64,000 nucleotides of DNA from Verticillium longisporum (lineage: Eukaryota > Ascomycota > Sordariomycetes > Glomerellales > Plectosphaerellaceae), in the NCBI GenBank assembly GCA_019188255.1, contig JAETXT010000006.1, positions 2,480,001-2,544,000 of the forward strand, read 5' to 3'. Every line of letters begins with the position of its first letter. Within the stretch, counting starts at the first letter, position 1. Below the pieces are notes generated by a model. The model saw only the letters and a list, made by a program, of their open reading frames with translations. It had not been told where the DNA came from and did not search any database. This document shows, in pieces, positions 35,141 to 47,380 of the stretch. A program made the position numbers and the translations under genes.

Positions 35141-38100
35141 TTCCCAGCAGTCGCGCATGGCCTTGTCATCGTGGCCTTGCGTCGTCACGTTGGCAGGTGA
35201 AGACAAACAACACAAGCCCATCGCTGCCAACTTGTTCAACTTGTTCCTTGGTTAGGCGAGTCAGCGAAAATAGCAAGCCTGGCCATGGCAATATCAGGCA
35301 CGCAAATTGCCAGGCATAGATGAGTCCAGTCAAGAAATTGCTAGGTCAGATCAGGTCAGGTCAGGGTCAGTCACACACACACATAATAAACGAACAGCTC
35401 CGACGAGAGGAGAGGGGAGTACAACTCACCGCGTCTGAAGTGAGCAAAGCAGTGAACCGAAGCCAACAAAGCAGCATTGAGCGGAGGGTGAAAGGTCGGG
35501 GACCATCGACCAGCAAGCACCAAGCAATGTACATGTAAGCTGTCGCTCACACAGGGTAGGATTGACAGGCGCACATGACGCCTGGCCGCATGGGACGCTG
35601 ATGGAATTGAGCAGAGTGGAAAATGGGAGAATCCCATGGCGTCATAGGATGCGCCGGACCTTGGAAATCCATGTCTCTGATTCTGCATTCCCAGGTGCTT
35701 GCTTCTCTTGGCCCTGTACTTATCCACAAGCTTCTAGGCCAGCAAAGCAGTTCAAAGTCAGGTTCATCTGATCAGGGCAAGCAAGTCATTTCATCTAGGT
35801 CCGTACGTGCAGTATGATTCACAGACAGACGGGGTTTTTTTTTTTTTCAACTCTTTTCAAATTTTCGAGAGACTTTCAATACACCAGACACCTCATTCCA
35901 TTGCTACCGGTACCTTACCTACCCCAACGAGCTGGTGGCTCCACGGAGGTCCCCTCGGATCTCACTGGTCCTTTCTACCCGAGTCTCGTGCGCCGCAATG
36001 ACGTAGCCAGCTTGTACTCGTTGTTGCTCGTGCGCTCGGGCCATTTTTTAGCCACTGAGCAAAACTGCCCCCAGGTACCCGCGTCCCGAAGCTGACACCT
36101 ACGTACGTCTGTCAGCGGACGCCTGTGAACCTTAAGCTGCTAAATTTGGGTTTCATCGTTCGCTCAAGCACATCCCGCCCCCAGAACCCAGGCAGTCTCC
36201 TTAATATGTACCGGAAGACGCGACATCACCTTTGGACACTGGCATTAGGGCCGGAACTGAAACCCCCATTCATCATGTCCTCTCCTGTCTGCCCCCTTTT
36301 CAAAGCCGGTTGACAGCCAGGTCCGCCAGGGTCCTGTGGCTTCTTGAACCGGACTCCACGGCACCAACATGCTGTCTACGGTACGTGCCACGGCCACTAT
36401 AGGCCCCCCCCCTCCCCAACCCCATCTACCCCACCCTGCCTGTAGATGATTTGGTCTTGCATCTCACATGCTCAGGGCTGCCACACTGATCTTCAGGTTC
36501 TAGACCCATGTCGACCGCTTGATCAGCGCTGATGCCGCCAAAAACAGCTCACATTGTACGCCCACTTTGCCAGCTATCCATAAGTCGCTACTCCTGATGC
36601 GAACTCTTGTCAGAACAGAACAGCTGCTTTATTACCCCCCTCTCATCTGGTGGTGACTGGCCACATCTGGCAGCAAATGACCCGACACACCGAGGTAACG
36701 ATTCAGGGTTGGTGTACGTGGGAGTGTTGGATGTTTTCTGGGGTGCATCCCGGTTCCTGTCAGCCATCATCTCAACGTCACAAACCGATCACCAGTAAAC
36801 CTTCCAGCCGGGTGCTGCCGCTGGCTTTGATGCCTTGAGAAGAGACCACCTGGGTCATCCTAGGTTTTAACCCCTGCTACGAAATGCGTCTCACGGTCTT
36901 GAACACAGTCCGAGCCGCGCACGAGGCCAGGCTCGCGGCCGTTTGTTTCGAGACGAGCTCCCTGCCTTTCCATGGCCGGTCGCCCAGATGTGCCGGCGAG
37001 TCAGTGCCGTCAGGAGACCAGTGACTGGGCCACGAGTGACGGCTCATACCGAGAAGAGTTAGCAGCTCACTTGCTTCTTCGCCTAAGGTGTCACCCCAGC
37101 TGAGCGCTTGACATATTTTTCTTTCCATCTTTGACGTCAAAGAACGGCGCTCGATCTATTATGGAAACGCTTGACGGCAGTGAAGGACTGCCAGCTATTC
37201 CTAAACCGCTAGGTTTGTCTTCATGGTAGCGATGTTCTGGAAACACATCTTGTGCTAGCGTGTTGCAGGGTGCCGGACTCGTAGTCCGTCGGACGGAACT
37301 TCTGTCTGGCAGGTTGCGCTGTCGAACCCGCCGTTGATGGCGCTGTGCCCGAACAACAATAGCTGCCCCATAAGCTCCGTGCCAAACAAAGAATGCGTTG
37401 ATCCAGAGCCAAGCGGCTCACAACCGCCGTTTCGAGTCGCGAAGGGAAGCTGTGGTCGTCATTGACTCAGGTCAGGTCTTTGAACTCCACGCGCGGGGCG
37501 GCACGGTCTCGCTGCACCACCTGACCCCCGCTGCGAGGTCGTTGCGGGTCTGGCGACCGAGATACGCGTGGAACACGCAATGCGCTACCAGCGGTGAGGC
37601 ATGCCGGCCAGAGTTGAACCGATCTAGCATCTTGACGGACGAACCGAGAATTTACTTGCATTACAAGCAAGCCCCTTGCCATGCATGTACAGTCAGCAGG
37701 AGGAATCATGAGCACGTACCGCAAAGCAGGACTCAGCCTTATTTATTCATGCAAGCAAGAAGCGACCCAGGATGGCGTCTGGCGCGAGTCATCGCAGCGG
37801 TTCAGAAGCAGGCCGTTTGTGTAACAAACGATTCAATCAAACATCTTCATTACGCTAGAAGGTAATTAGAGCGTCTGTAGCAAGTTAAGCTCGAGTGACG
37901 TGGATTCAATCCAGGATCGGAAGGGCCGGCTCATCAAAGTCAACAGCGAGGCAGAGGGACCAGAAGGGAACTCACGAGTGTGATGCGCTATAGACCACTT
38001 CACTCAAGGGAACTGACGTCTGCCATCTGACAAACCACAATTGCAAAATCAGGCGTCGGGGAATCTGCCATTCTGTTCTCCATTGCTGACAACGCCTTCA

Positions 38101-38572
38101 CGCTCATCTGTTCCGTGTTAAATGCACGTGATCTTGCATCTTAACGGAAACGACCGATGAGATCCCCGGACGCCAGATCAGAGTGGATGTCGACAGATGG
38201 GGCAAGCATGACACCACAGGACCTCTCTACAGGAGGTAGGCCTAGTAGTTCCGACGCACAGTTAAGCTTCCCAGTATCAACTCCCCCTCCACCCGCTTGG
38301 AGCGGGTTACAAGTGATTCGAGACAAGCAGGGAGTCACACCGTCCTTTGGAATCCACGTTGCTGGGCGGGCGAACAGAAAAAGTGCTGAAGGCCCCGAAG
38401 TATTCGTTATCTGGTGTTTGAACGAGCAGCATTCCTCTTTCTTATTCTTACCAGATGGTAGTAGCAACTGCCTGGGTTGCCCTGCTGCCCTGCTGCCCTG
38501 CTGCTTCCAGGGACATTTCAGGGCGGCGGGCTAGCGTTGTCACGGCGCATGGCGCGATGGGTACGGTGTGCC

Positions 38573-38592
38573 TGTCTGTCTGTCTGTCTGTC
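38573..38592. repeat. TGTC tetranucleotide microsatellite
   Basis: About five copies of TGTC in the upstream region of the TCP11-like gene, close to a short CCCTGCTG repeat at 38478-38505. Confidence 0.75.
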
Positions 38593-39224
38593 TCCGTAAG
38601 CAGACTGAGCAGACAGATGGATGGCAGGTGCAGTCCGCATCCAGGGAACTGGAAGCTTCCGTCATTCCTTCCTTCGCTCCCGTCCCACACCAACCAGCAT
38701 ACCCATCCCCCAGCCTCCACTTCTTCACAATTGGTGTCTGAATCACCCCTCGACACCCGATCACCGTTGCAACCAACCTTCGTTTCCACTTCGCATCTTC
38801 CTTACCCTTATGCCGACCCTGTCAGAACCCCATTCTGACTGCGAGCCTGGCTGTTGACGACTTATTCTCCCAATATTCATTTGGTCACTCGCTTTGAAAT
38901 CATCTATTTCGGTGCGGATCGGGTGCATCTCTCGTTTGCCCGACGATCCTCACCGAGTCCCCTTGTTGTTCGGCCCCAGTCCGTCCACGACGACCATCGC
39001 AGCCAGGGTAAACATACAGACCTATACGCACAGATCGGAGGAAAGTCCGCACTGTTACTTCTCCCAAACTCAACCTCGTCTACCCGTTGGAATAAGTTCT
39101 CGCGCTCGTCACAGAAAGATAGCCTGGACGCCTCCAAACCTCTCTGAAACAGCCCGGGCGAAGGTGCTGCCTCGACACTTCCGACATCTTCGATACCTTC
39201 GACAGCCTCCCTGCTCTGGCCAAC

Positions 39225-42200
39225 ATGTCCACGTCCGATCGTGTTGACCCCGACTACACCATGGAGGAGCCACTCGTACCTCCTGAGCCCCTCTCTGACG
39301 AAGAAGCAGCAAGCGAAGTCAACGTCAACAACATAAACCTGACCATGCCACCAATCTCTGACGACGATGTCGACAACGATGATGCCGTCGGACACATCCA
39401 CGCACCACCGCCAAGAATTGCCGCGCGTTTCTACCGCCCAACTCAGACCCGTCGCAAAGACTCGGCGGCATCCTCACGGCGGAACTCCATATCCTCCGCC
39501 CATTCGCGATGTTCGTCCGCCCACAATTACACCCGCCGCAACAGCGACGGCCACCAAAGCAAACTGATTGCCCAACATCTGCGGCGCACTTCGTCCCTCG
39601 GAGACCGCAAGGCCCGGCTCCCGGATCGTGCAGCCCACGCCGACAAGGTGCGCGTTCGTGCGCCCCTGGCCAAGGCACCCCCGAGCGGCACCTCCCCAGC
39701 AGAAGAGCGCGCTCTCGCTGCTCAACAAGCGCGAGAGAAGAAGCTTGCCGAAATCGTGGCCTCGTGCGCCGAGGATGTCAAGAAGGCGAGGGCAGTCGCC
39801 GAGAGCATGAAAGAGAAGCGAGAGACCGAGCTGGCTCGTGTCAAGGCACGGATGGAAGAGCGCATGGCCGAAGCCGATCGCAGGCGAGAGGAGCTGAAGA
39901 ACCGCTCGGCCAGCAAACGCTTCCGAGGTCAGAGCTTGACGAACAAGAAGACCTCTCTGGACGTGCTCCCCGAAGACAACGACGACAAGGATAGTGGCGA
40001 GTTCCCGCCCTCTTCGCCGCCATCATCGGCGAAGCGTGTCAAAGCAAAGCAAGGTCCTTTGTATACCGAAGACGAGGCAGCAGGAAAGCTTCAATGGTGG
40101 TGGCGGGCAGTGCAAAGGAAACGTGCAGTCGGCGAGTTTGCCGAGTTAGGCCTTACGGTTGACGGGATCCGCGACACCACTTTCGACAGCGTCGTCGATC
40201 TGCTCGGCCAAGAAAGAGTTCTTCTGCGGACAGCTCGCATTCTGCGCATCTGTGGTTTGCAGGAGGGTCAACCGGGCTCTGTTGGCGAGATGGCAGCGGT
40301 CCGCACGTTCCTCAGCGCCTTCATCATCTTGGGTCATCCGGCTCAGGTCCTGAGCAACAAGGATGGCACAGCACAGCAGGAGCAGGTTGGAGCACAGTTG
40401 CCTCAACCTATGCCTCACGATGATCTTGCTAATCCGCAATTACAGGATCTCGTATCGAAAGCAAGGGATTTACTCATCTGCTTTGAAAATGTTTTTTCTC
40501 GCCTCACTGCGAGTAACAACTACACGGCCCCAGCTAAGCTGCGACAGGGCGTCTCTGAAGAGTACGCCACGTTCCATAACGCCTTCATTGCTGGAAGTCG
40601 CGTGACTCGGACTCGCTCGTGCAGGTCATGCTACTCCAGTTTGTCGAGCTGGACATGATTTGGCAGACGGTCAAAGATAGCACCGACGATGCTTCCGCGG
40701 AGCCGTATCGTGAGAGCATCAAAGACAATCAAGTCAAACTGATTGTGCGGATTAAGAAGCTAGCTGGCCAGGAAAGGGGCAAGAAGATGATCGCCGATGC
40801 CGTGCGCCAGGCGCGCAAGGCTCGCGCGGCCAACAAACCCACTGCTGACATGAAGCCGCGCGTCACGGACGGCGCCGAGAGCACTGCTACCGCCGCGAGT
40901 CTCGTCTCTTCGGGAGATCAGACGGTCACACCGCCAGCGACACCGCTGAAAGCCTCTACGAAAGCTCAACCTCCACTGCCCATTGTGCTGGCGCCTGGTT
41001 TGAGCGGACTTCTGCCGCAGAACCGTGTTGTGGTTCACGAACTGGCTATCAACCGAGAGTACCGGATTCCCGCCGATGAATATTGCGAGCACAGGGCGAC
41101 CTTTCAGCAACCACTTTTTGAGGGCATGAGGGCCGAGCTTCACTCCAACGAGTCGGAGGCTGGCTTCATGTACTTTGCGACAATGATGCGGTACTTCAAA
41201 GAGTCACTTCAACGACTGGTACGGCCAGGCGCGTTCATGCACAAGACAATCGGCGAGGTCCTCGACGTTGAGCTTGCAGAGCAGCAATTCCAGATGGGAA
41301 GCTTTTCCTATGAGAAATTCTTCACAGCGGTTTCTTCTCTGTTACCCAAGCTCTGCGCACCTTATCGTGACGATGAGTGCAAGGACCTTGTGACAAACAA
41401 ACTGCATCAGGGCACCTTGGTGGATCGAGTAGAGGCGCTGACAGGCTTCATCGACGTGATGTTATGCGACTACGTCAATTATATGTTATCGACGGCAGCC
41501 CCGCAACTCATTGAGTCTGGACCGCAGTACGAAGCCAAGAAATTTGATGAAGCCCTGGAAAAGGGCCATCACAAGCTGACGGCAGCCGTTGAAGCGTGGC
41601 GTTCGGCACGCCTCAGGGTGCTCGCGGAAGCGAGCAAACGCGACCCTGAAGGCATCAACCACGCCAAGAACAGGCCAACGGCCGACAAGTTTTACGCACA
41701 GATGATGGTCGATCTCTTCACGCAAGCGCTGCCCATTCGAGAGGAGACGGTGCCGGAAATGCTCCTCTTGGACTACAAGAGGATGCAGAGACTGTCACTG
41801 GCGTCACAGAGGATTGTCACTGCCGCAGCCATTCTTCTTCAGTGCAAGAACATACTCAAACGGGACGTGCGTTCGCCGTGGAAAGCGGAAGCGGCTCGCA
41901 TCATGCTGGTGCTCGAAGCGAAGCATGACAAGATGGAGACGACGGTGCACGGCGTCATGGTGGCACTCGAGGCAGGACGGACGATGCCGGCGGCTACCAA
42001 GACACATCTACGGGCGCTTGTTACCAAGGTCGTCCAGGCAAGCCAGGACTCGATCTTGAATGGGGCCGAACCGCAGGAACCAGTGTTGCGGCTCCTGCTG
42101 ACGCGACTTCGCGGCCACATGTTTGCCAGGCTTGGCGCAGGGTCAGCCAGCGAGAAGGTCAAGGCAGCAAGCACGGCTGGCGAGCGTTTGGCGGGGCTCG

Positions 42201-42352
42201 GGCTCGCCGAGTTTGCGACGCAAGTCCGAGAGATTGTGGACGAGCTGGCACGGGTCGGAGCCGTGGACCGCGCAGCACATACGAAGTGGTGGGAGGCGGT
42301 TTCGGAGAAGGTGCAGCAAGAGGAGGCGGCAACCAGCACAACAGTGGCATGA
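39225..42352 (+). CDS. TCP11/SOK1-like protein, one frame break
   Basis: A large cytoplasmic-type protein of the T-complex protein 11 family. Yeast Sok1 is a multicopy suppressor of protein-kinase-A loss, so a role in cAMP/PKA signalling is suggested by family only. The first ~280 residues are low-complexity and end in a long basic-acidic coiled coil (residues about 165-235). An IQ-like segment 'AAGKLQWWWRAVQRKRAV' follows. The TCP11 domain fills the C-terminal ~600 residues ('EAGFMYFATMMRYFKESLQRLVRPG', 'LTGFIDVMLCDYVNYM'). The frame shifts at about 40590-40592, where 'HNAFIA' must join 'WKSRDSDSLVQVMLLQF'. One base is missing. The span of 3128 nt is one short of a multiple of three, giving 1042 residues when corrected. 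No introns are needed. The start ATG at 39225 is the first in frame. Confidence 0.85.
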
Positions 42353-44199
42353 TTTAGAGGCATGAGCCTTATGGAAGCTTGACGTCTATAGCGAGAATCG
42401 GGTGTTTTTTCCTTTGGCAAGCGGAATCGGTCTGTGTTGCGGTACGGCAGGGCTCGTTGCGGAATCGGTTTCCATGGGCTGGGGCGTTTGGGCAGGGTTG
42501 CAGGGTTTCTATTTTTTCCCCGTCATAACGAACATGGGCATGCATGGGGCAAGGGAAGAGAGCAAACGACCATCATATCGTACGCGGCACAATCTATGGG
42601 AGACTGACAGTAGGAGGATGAGGAGGAGTTCAACGAGTCGAATCATGGACATGCTTTGGAGGTTAGGAAGTTGGGCAAGGCATGACACGATATGATGGAT
42701 TGGCCAGGTGCGCGTCACCTTTATCAGCAGCGTTACTTTGCATTTGAATGAACAAGCCAGCGTTCTCCTGACGAGCTGTTCGCGTGGGATTTTGGCAGCG
42801 ATACGACTTGTCCCACTTGTGATGACGCTGAGTAGACTATACTACTAACTGATGGGTCGTTCTCCTGGTGTTGACAAAACCCCGTGTGAAGTATGAGAAT
42901 GCCGGTTTCACACTGTCCCGGAATAAGCTTGGCCTGAGCCCAGTTCGTCAGTGACTTCTCTTCATCAATCGAACGACACTACCCCAAGATCGACTACAGG
43001 CAGGGTGATTTTGGCCCTAGGGCGAGCATCACCATCAATTTGCATTCATCATTCCTCGGTTGAAGAACAGCAACCGGGCAACGTCCTATTTCTGCCAATG
43101 GCCCACGTCGGCCTTCTCAGCTCGAGGCTGGGAGCGGCTGGGTGGCTGTCAGGGGCAAGGCTCTCGTGCGTCTCTGCATCGGCATCCGCGTCCGCCATCA
43201 CATTTTCGTGTGGAGCCGTCACGCACCCGCGCTTTTCCCAGCAGTTTTCGTCGCTCGTCACTACTTGGGCGCCCGCGACACCGCGCTCGGCTCCGACCGG
43301 CTCGACGTTGCCATTACACCATGAGCTGGCGGCGGCGGCACGGCGGCACGGCGAGCAACTGAGGTACGTCCATGAAGCTGGGGCAGACTCGAATCCAGAC
43401 CCCCCCAGAGAGACACAGGTACCCCTGGGATCCCAGCGTGGCAGGCAGCACCTCAGGGAGAGCTAAAAGGCAGCTCTTTGGTGCTGCATGTCCACAGCTC
43501 GGCACATTGTGGAGCCCCGGCGGTCCACTGACGGTGGCATGGCGGAGGCTCTGCTCTGTAGCCATTGCTAAGCGCAGGGCACTTTGGGTACCTGGTAGGC
43601 ACCTGGGCCTCGGAGCTCTCAGCTGCTGACGCTCCCCCTACCTGACCTCCCCAGAGGTAGGTAGGCTGTCGACCGACCCTAAGCAGCTTGATGCGCCCGC
43701 ACTGGATCCCCGCCATTGGAGACCTTGCTACCCATCCATTCACCGGATTCATCTGAGGGCATCCCCTGCCCGCCCCCCTCTTGCGTGCCGAGTGGCCCGG
43801 TGAGAGAGCTATCTGCCTTTGATACCCTAGGTGTACCTTCGTGTGCAGTGCGGGATGGGTCTCGGTCTCGATCGCCATCTGCCCCTCCTTCCATGCCCCT
43901 CCTTTTGGCTGGCGGAGTATTATGCTTCTGCCTTTTGGTTCTTGAGCTTTAGCTGGAAGAGATCTTGGAAACCTTCCTTTCCCAAACCTCACTACATCCT
44001 ACCTTGCTCATACCTGCAATCGTGCTATCAGATTGCATTGTCCCCATCTACTTTTCGCCTCCGTTGTCTCGAGCTACCGTTCGGAATTCGTCTTGCTGAT
44101 CCCTGGTCACGTCACTCTAGACCTCCCATCCCGCCTCGTCGACACTGCTCTTCCGTTACCACATCGGAATTGGCATTTCACGCCAGTTCTTTCGGCAAC
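42353..44199. other. Intergenic region upstream of the aminopeptidase
   Basis: About 1.8 kb with no recognisable gene. Several frames of 60-180 codons exist but show biased, non-conserved composition. The right end contains the pyrimidine-rich leader typical of highly expressed fungal genes (about 43970-44170). Confidence 0.5.
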
Positions 44200-46983
44200 A
44201 TGGCGGACCGCGATGTCCTTCCCGATGCCATCAGGCCCTCGCATTATGTCGTCTCCCTGCGCGAGCTTGACTTCAAGAACTGGACCTACCAGGGAACCGT
44301 CAGGCAAGTTGCCAACCACCCGTTCCCGATCGCCCTCGCCATGATGACGCCTGACGCTAACCTCCGTGCAGCATTGACGTAGAGGTTGTCAAGCCCACCA
44401 AGGAGGTCGTCATCAACGCCCTCGAGCTCAAGCTGTCCAAGGCTTCCGTTACCGTCACCCAGAACAAGTCGACCGAATCGTACGAATTCGCCTCCATCTC
44501 CCTCGATGAGAAGAAGCAGCGCGCTGTCATCGCCTTTGACCAGGAGATTCCTGCCTCCCAGAAGGCTTCGGTCCTCATCCACTTTGAGGGTATCTTGAAC
44601 AACGACATGGCCGGCTTCTACCGCAGCAAATACACCCCCGCCGTCACACCCGCTGCCTCGGTCCCCCGCGATGACGAGTGGCACTACATGCTGAGCACCC
44701 AGTTCGAGCCCTGCGATGCGCGTCGCGCCTTCCCCTGCTTCGACGAGCCCAACCTCAAGGCCACCTTTGACGTCGAGCTCGAGATCCCCGACGACCAGGT
44801 CGCTCTCAGCAACATGCCCGTCAAGGACACCAAGAAGACGCGCGATGGCTTCCACCTGGTCTCCTTTGAGACCAGCCCCAAGATGAGCACATACCTTCTC
44901 GCCTGGGCCATCGGCGACTTTGAGTACGTCGAGGCCTTTACCGAGCGCCGCTACAATGGCAAACAGCTGCCTGTCCGTGTCTACACCACGCGCGGTCTCA
45001 AGGAGCAGGGCCGCTGGGCTCTGTGGCACGCGCCCAGGATCATCGATTACTTCTCTGACATTTTCGGCATCGAGTACCCTCTGCCCAAGGCCGACCTGCT
45101 CGCCGTCCACGAGTTCACCGCCGGCGCCATGGAGAACTGGGGTCTGGTCACCTACCGTACGACGGCTGTCCTCTACGACGAGAAGACGTCCGAGCCCCGC
45201 TACGCCAACCGCGTGGCCTATGTCGTCGCTCACGAGCTCGCCCACCAGTGGTTTGGCAACCTTGTCACCATGGACTGGTGGGACGAGCTGTGGCTGAACG
45301 AGTGCTTTGCCCCCTGGGTTGTTTGGCTCGCAACTGATCGTCTGCATCCTGAGTGGCTGGTCTGGCCGCTATTCTTTATCGAGGTAATGTAGATGGCGTT
45401 CAAGCTCGACAGTATTCGTGCCAGCCACGCCATCCACGTACCCGTCAAGGACGCCCTCGACGTCAACCAGATCTTCGACCACATCAGCTACCTCAAGGGT
45501 TGCTCCGCCATCCGCATGCTCGCAAACCACCTCGGCGTCGAGACCTTCCTCAAGGGCGTGTCTAACTACCTGAAGAAGCACCAGTACGGCAACGCCAAGA
45601 CCGAGGCGCTCTGGAGCGCTCTCAGCGAGGCCTCTGGCAAGGACGTCAACAAGCTCATGGGCCCGTGGATCTCCAAGATTGGTCACCCCGTGCTGACCGT
45701 CGCCGAGCAGCCCAACCAGATTTCGATCAAGCAGTCGCGCTTCCTCTCTACCGGCGATGTCAAGCCCCAGGATGACGAGACCACTTGGTGGATCCCTCTC
45801 GAGCTCGAGGGCAAGAAGGGCGTCAAGGGAATCACCTCGATTGCGCTGGAGAAGAAGGAGGACACCATCACTGACATTGATTCCGAGTTCTACAAGCTCA
45901 ACTCTGGCGCCTCGGGCTTCTACCGCGTCAACTACCCGCCCGAGCGCCTGCTGCAGCTTGGCAAGCAGCTCGACCGCCTGTCCATCGAGGACAAGATTGC
46001 CATCATCGGATCCGCTGGTGATCTCGCCTTCTCGGGCAACGGCACCACTGCTGCGCTCCTCTCGTTCATCCAAGGCTTCAGCAAGGAGGACAACTACCTG
46101 GTCTGGAGCCAGGTGCTTGACTCCATCGCATCGGTCAAGTCTGTTTTCGGCGAAGACGAGGTCATCAAGAAGGGCCTCGAGGCCTTCACCCTCAAACTGA
46201 TCGACGAAGCCGTTAGTAAGGTCGGCTGGGACTATCCCGAGGGCGAGAGCTACCTCACTGGTCTGCTGCGCAAGCGTCTTATCCTCACCGCCGGTGTCAA
46301 CGGCCATGCTAGGTACGTGCCCATGATGTTTCAAGTGATGCATCCCTGCTAACAAGCGACAGCGTCACCGAGGAGGCTCTCAAGCGATGGAAGGCCTATG
46401 TCGAGTCGCCCGAGTCGAACCCTCTCCCGCCGGCCCTGCGCACGCCCGTGTTCCGCGTGGCCGTCAAGCACGACCCCGTCAAGGCGGTCGAGGTGCTCAA
46501 GAAGGAGTGGTTCACGACAAAGTCGATCGACGGAAAGGAGGTCTGCCTCAGCGCCATCAGCGCGGCCCGCGACACGGAGCTCGTCAAGAAGACGATCCTC
46601 CCCTTCCTCTTCAACCGGTCCCCGCCCGCGCCGGCCTCCGAGTCGGTGCCCTCGTCCGACATGCACGTGCTGGCCTCGGGCCTCGGCGCCAACGCGTCCG
46701 CCCGCGAGGCCCAGTGGCAGTACCTCCAGGCCCACTGGGACGACTGCGTCGTCAAGGCCGGCAACAACGTCGTCGTCGACCGCCTCGTCTCCACGAGCCT
46801 GTCCAAGTTTGCCGACGCCGACAAGATCAGCGAGATTGACGCCTTCTTCGCCGGCAAGGACACGGCCGGCTTCAACCGCACCCTCAGACGGCCAAGGATA
46901 AGATCCGCGGCCGCGCCGCCTACCGCCAGCGCGACGCCGCCGCTCTCAAGGCGTGGCTCGCCGCCAACGGCTACGCTGCGTAG
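44200..46983 (+). CDS. M1-family zinc aminopeptidase with a corrupted patch, an in-frame stop and one frame break
   Basis: Exons are 44200-44303, 44372-46312 and 46363-46983, with about 888 residues after correction. The product resembles yeast Ape2/Aap1 and mammalian puromycin-sensitive aminopeptidase, which remove N-terminal residues from peptides in the cytosol or periplasm. GAMENWG is at about 276-282. The zinc motif HELAH is at 312-316 with the third ligand Glu335. The first intron uses a GC-AG donor (gcaagt). Just after Glu335 the conserved sequence NEGFATWVGWLATD reads NECFAPWVVWLATD. Seven more codons up to 45392 depart from the family, ending in TAG where Gln is expected. Normal sequence resumes at 45393 in the same frame. 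A missing base near 46885 shifts the last 35 residues. The coding sum of 2666 nt is one base short. The gene is either a mis-sequenced intact gene or a recent pseudogene; I favour the former. Confidence 0.88.
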
Positions 46984-47380
46984 GCGCCGCGCCGCTGGGT
47001 CTGCCTGTGGTGGATATGCTATAGGTGCACTGAGCAGGATACCAATGCATGTTCGCGAAACGTTTTCTCGTCCCCGCCCTGCTCTTCTCTCGTGATGTGT
47101 GCCTTTTGTGTGAAATGTGTGTTTACGCCTTGGGGGTTCCTCCCATGCTTCAGTTGCAGAGCTATGGCATTAAGGCATACTACCTACACTAGGCCGTTGC
47201 CACGAACAAAAGTGAATGTTGTCTTCGCAGGGAACACGTCTCAGTTAGGCGGCATGTTCGTGTTGGTACACGAAGCGCATCACGAGTCACAAGTACGACG
47301 GGTGTTTCTTTCCCATAATTTGGGGTCCTTTAAATTATGCACCATGTCCATGTGAATTATATACCACCCGCCACTCGCCA
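46984..47380. other. Intergenic region between convergent genes
   Basis: About 400 bases between the aminopeptidase and ALG2 stop codons. It should carry the two 3' untranslated regions. Nothing else is recognised. Confidence 0.5.

Larger units (their letters stand above)
34012..39224. other. Long gene-free divergent region
   Basis: About 5.2 kb separate the start codons of the phosphatase and the TCP11-like gene. No frame with protein-like conservation is visible. The region contains poly-G tracts, a purine microsatellite, short CAGGT/CA repeats near 35340-35385, a CCCTGCTG repeat near 38478-38505 and a TGTC microsatellite near 38573-38592. Around 37250-37690 there are tRNA-like fragments that do not fold into a complete tRNA. 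Long 5' leaders with upstream introns for one or both flanking genes are possible. Confidence 0.5.

Noticed and set aside
37240..37690. tRNA-like fragments (a CTACGAG loop near 37290 and a CTTGC/GCAAG anticodon-like stem near 37650)
   Set aside because: No matching acceptor and T stems could be folded for either. At most they are relics, and the evidence is too weak to annotate.
44286..46355. Long minus-strand open frames (353 and 328 codons) opposite the aminopeptidase
   Set aside because: They mirror the sense gene's strong third-position C/G bias. Composition is dominated by codon-shadow residues (Leu, Val, Glu, Gly, Asp), while the sense strand carries clear M1 motifs.
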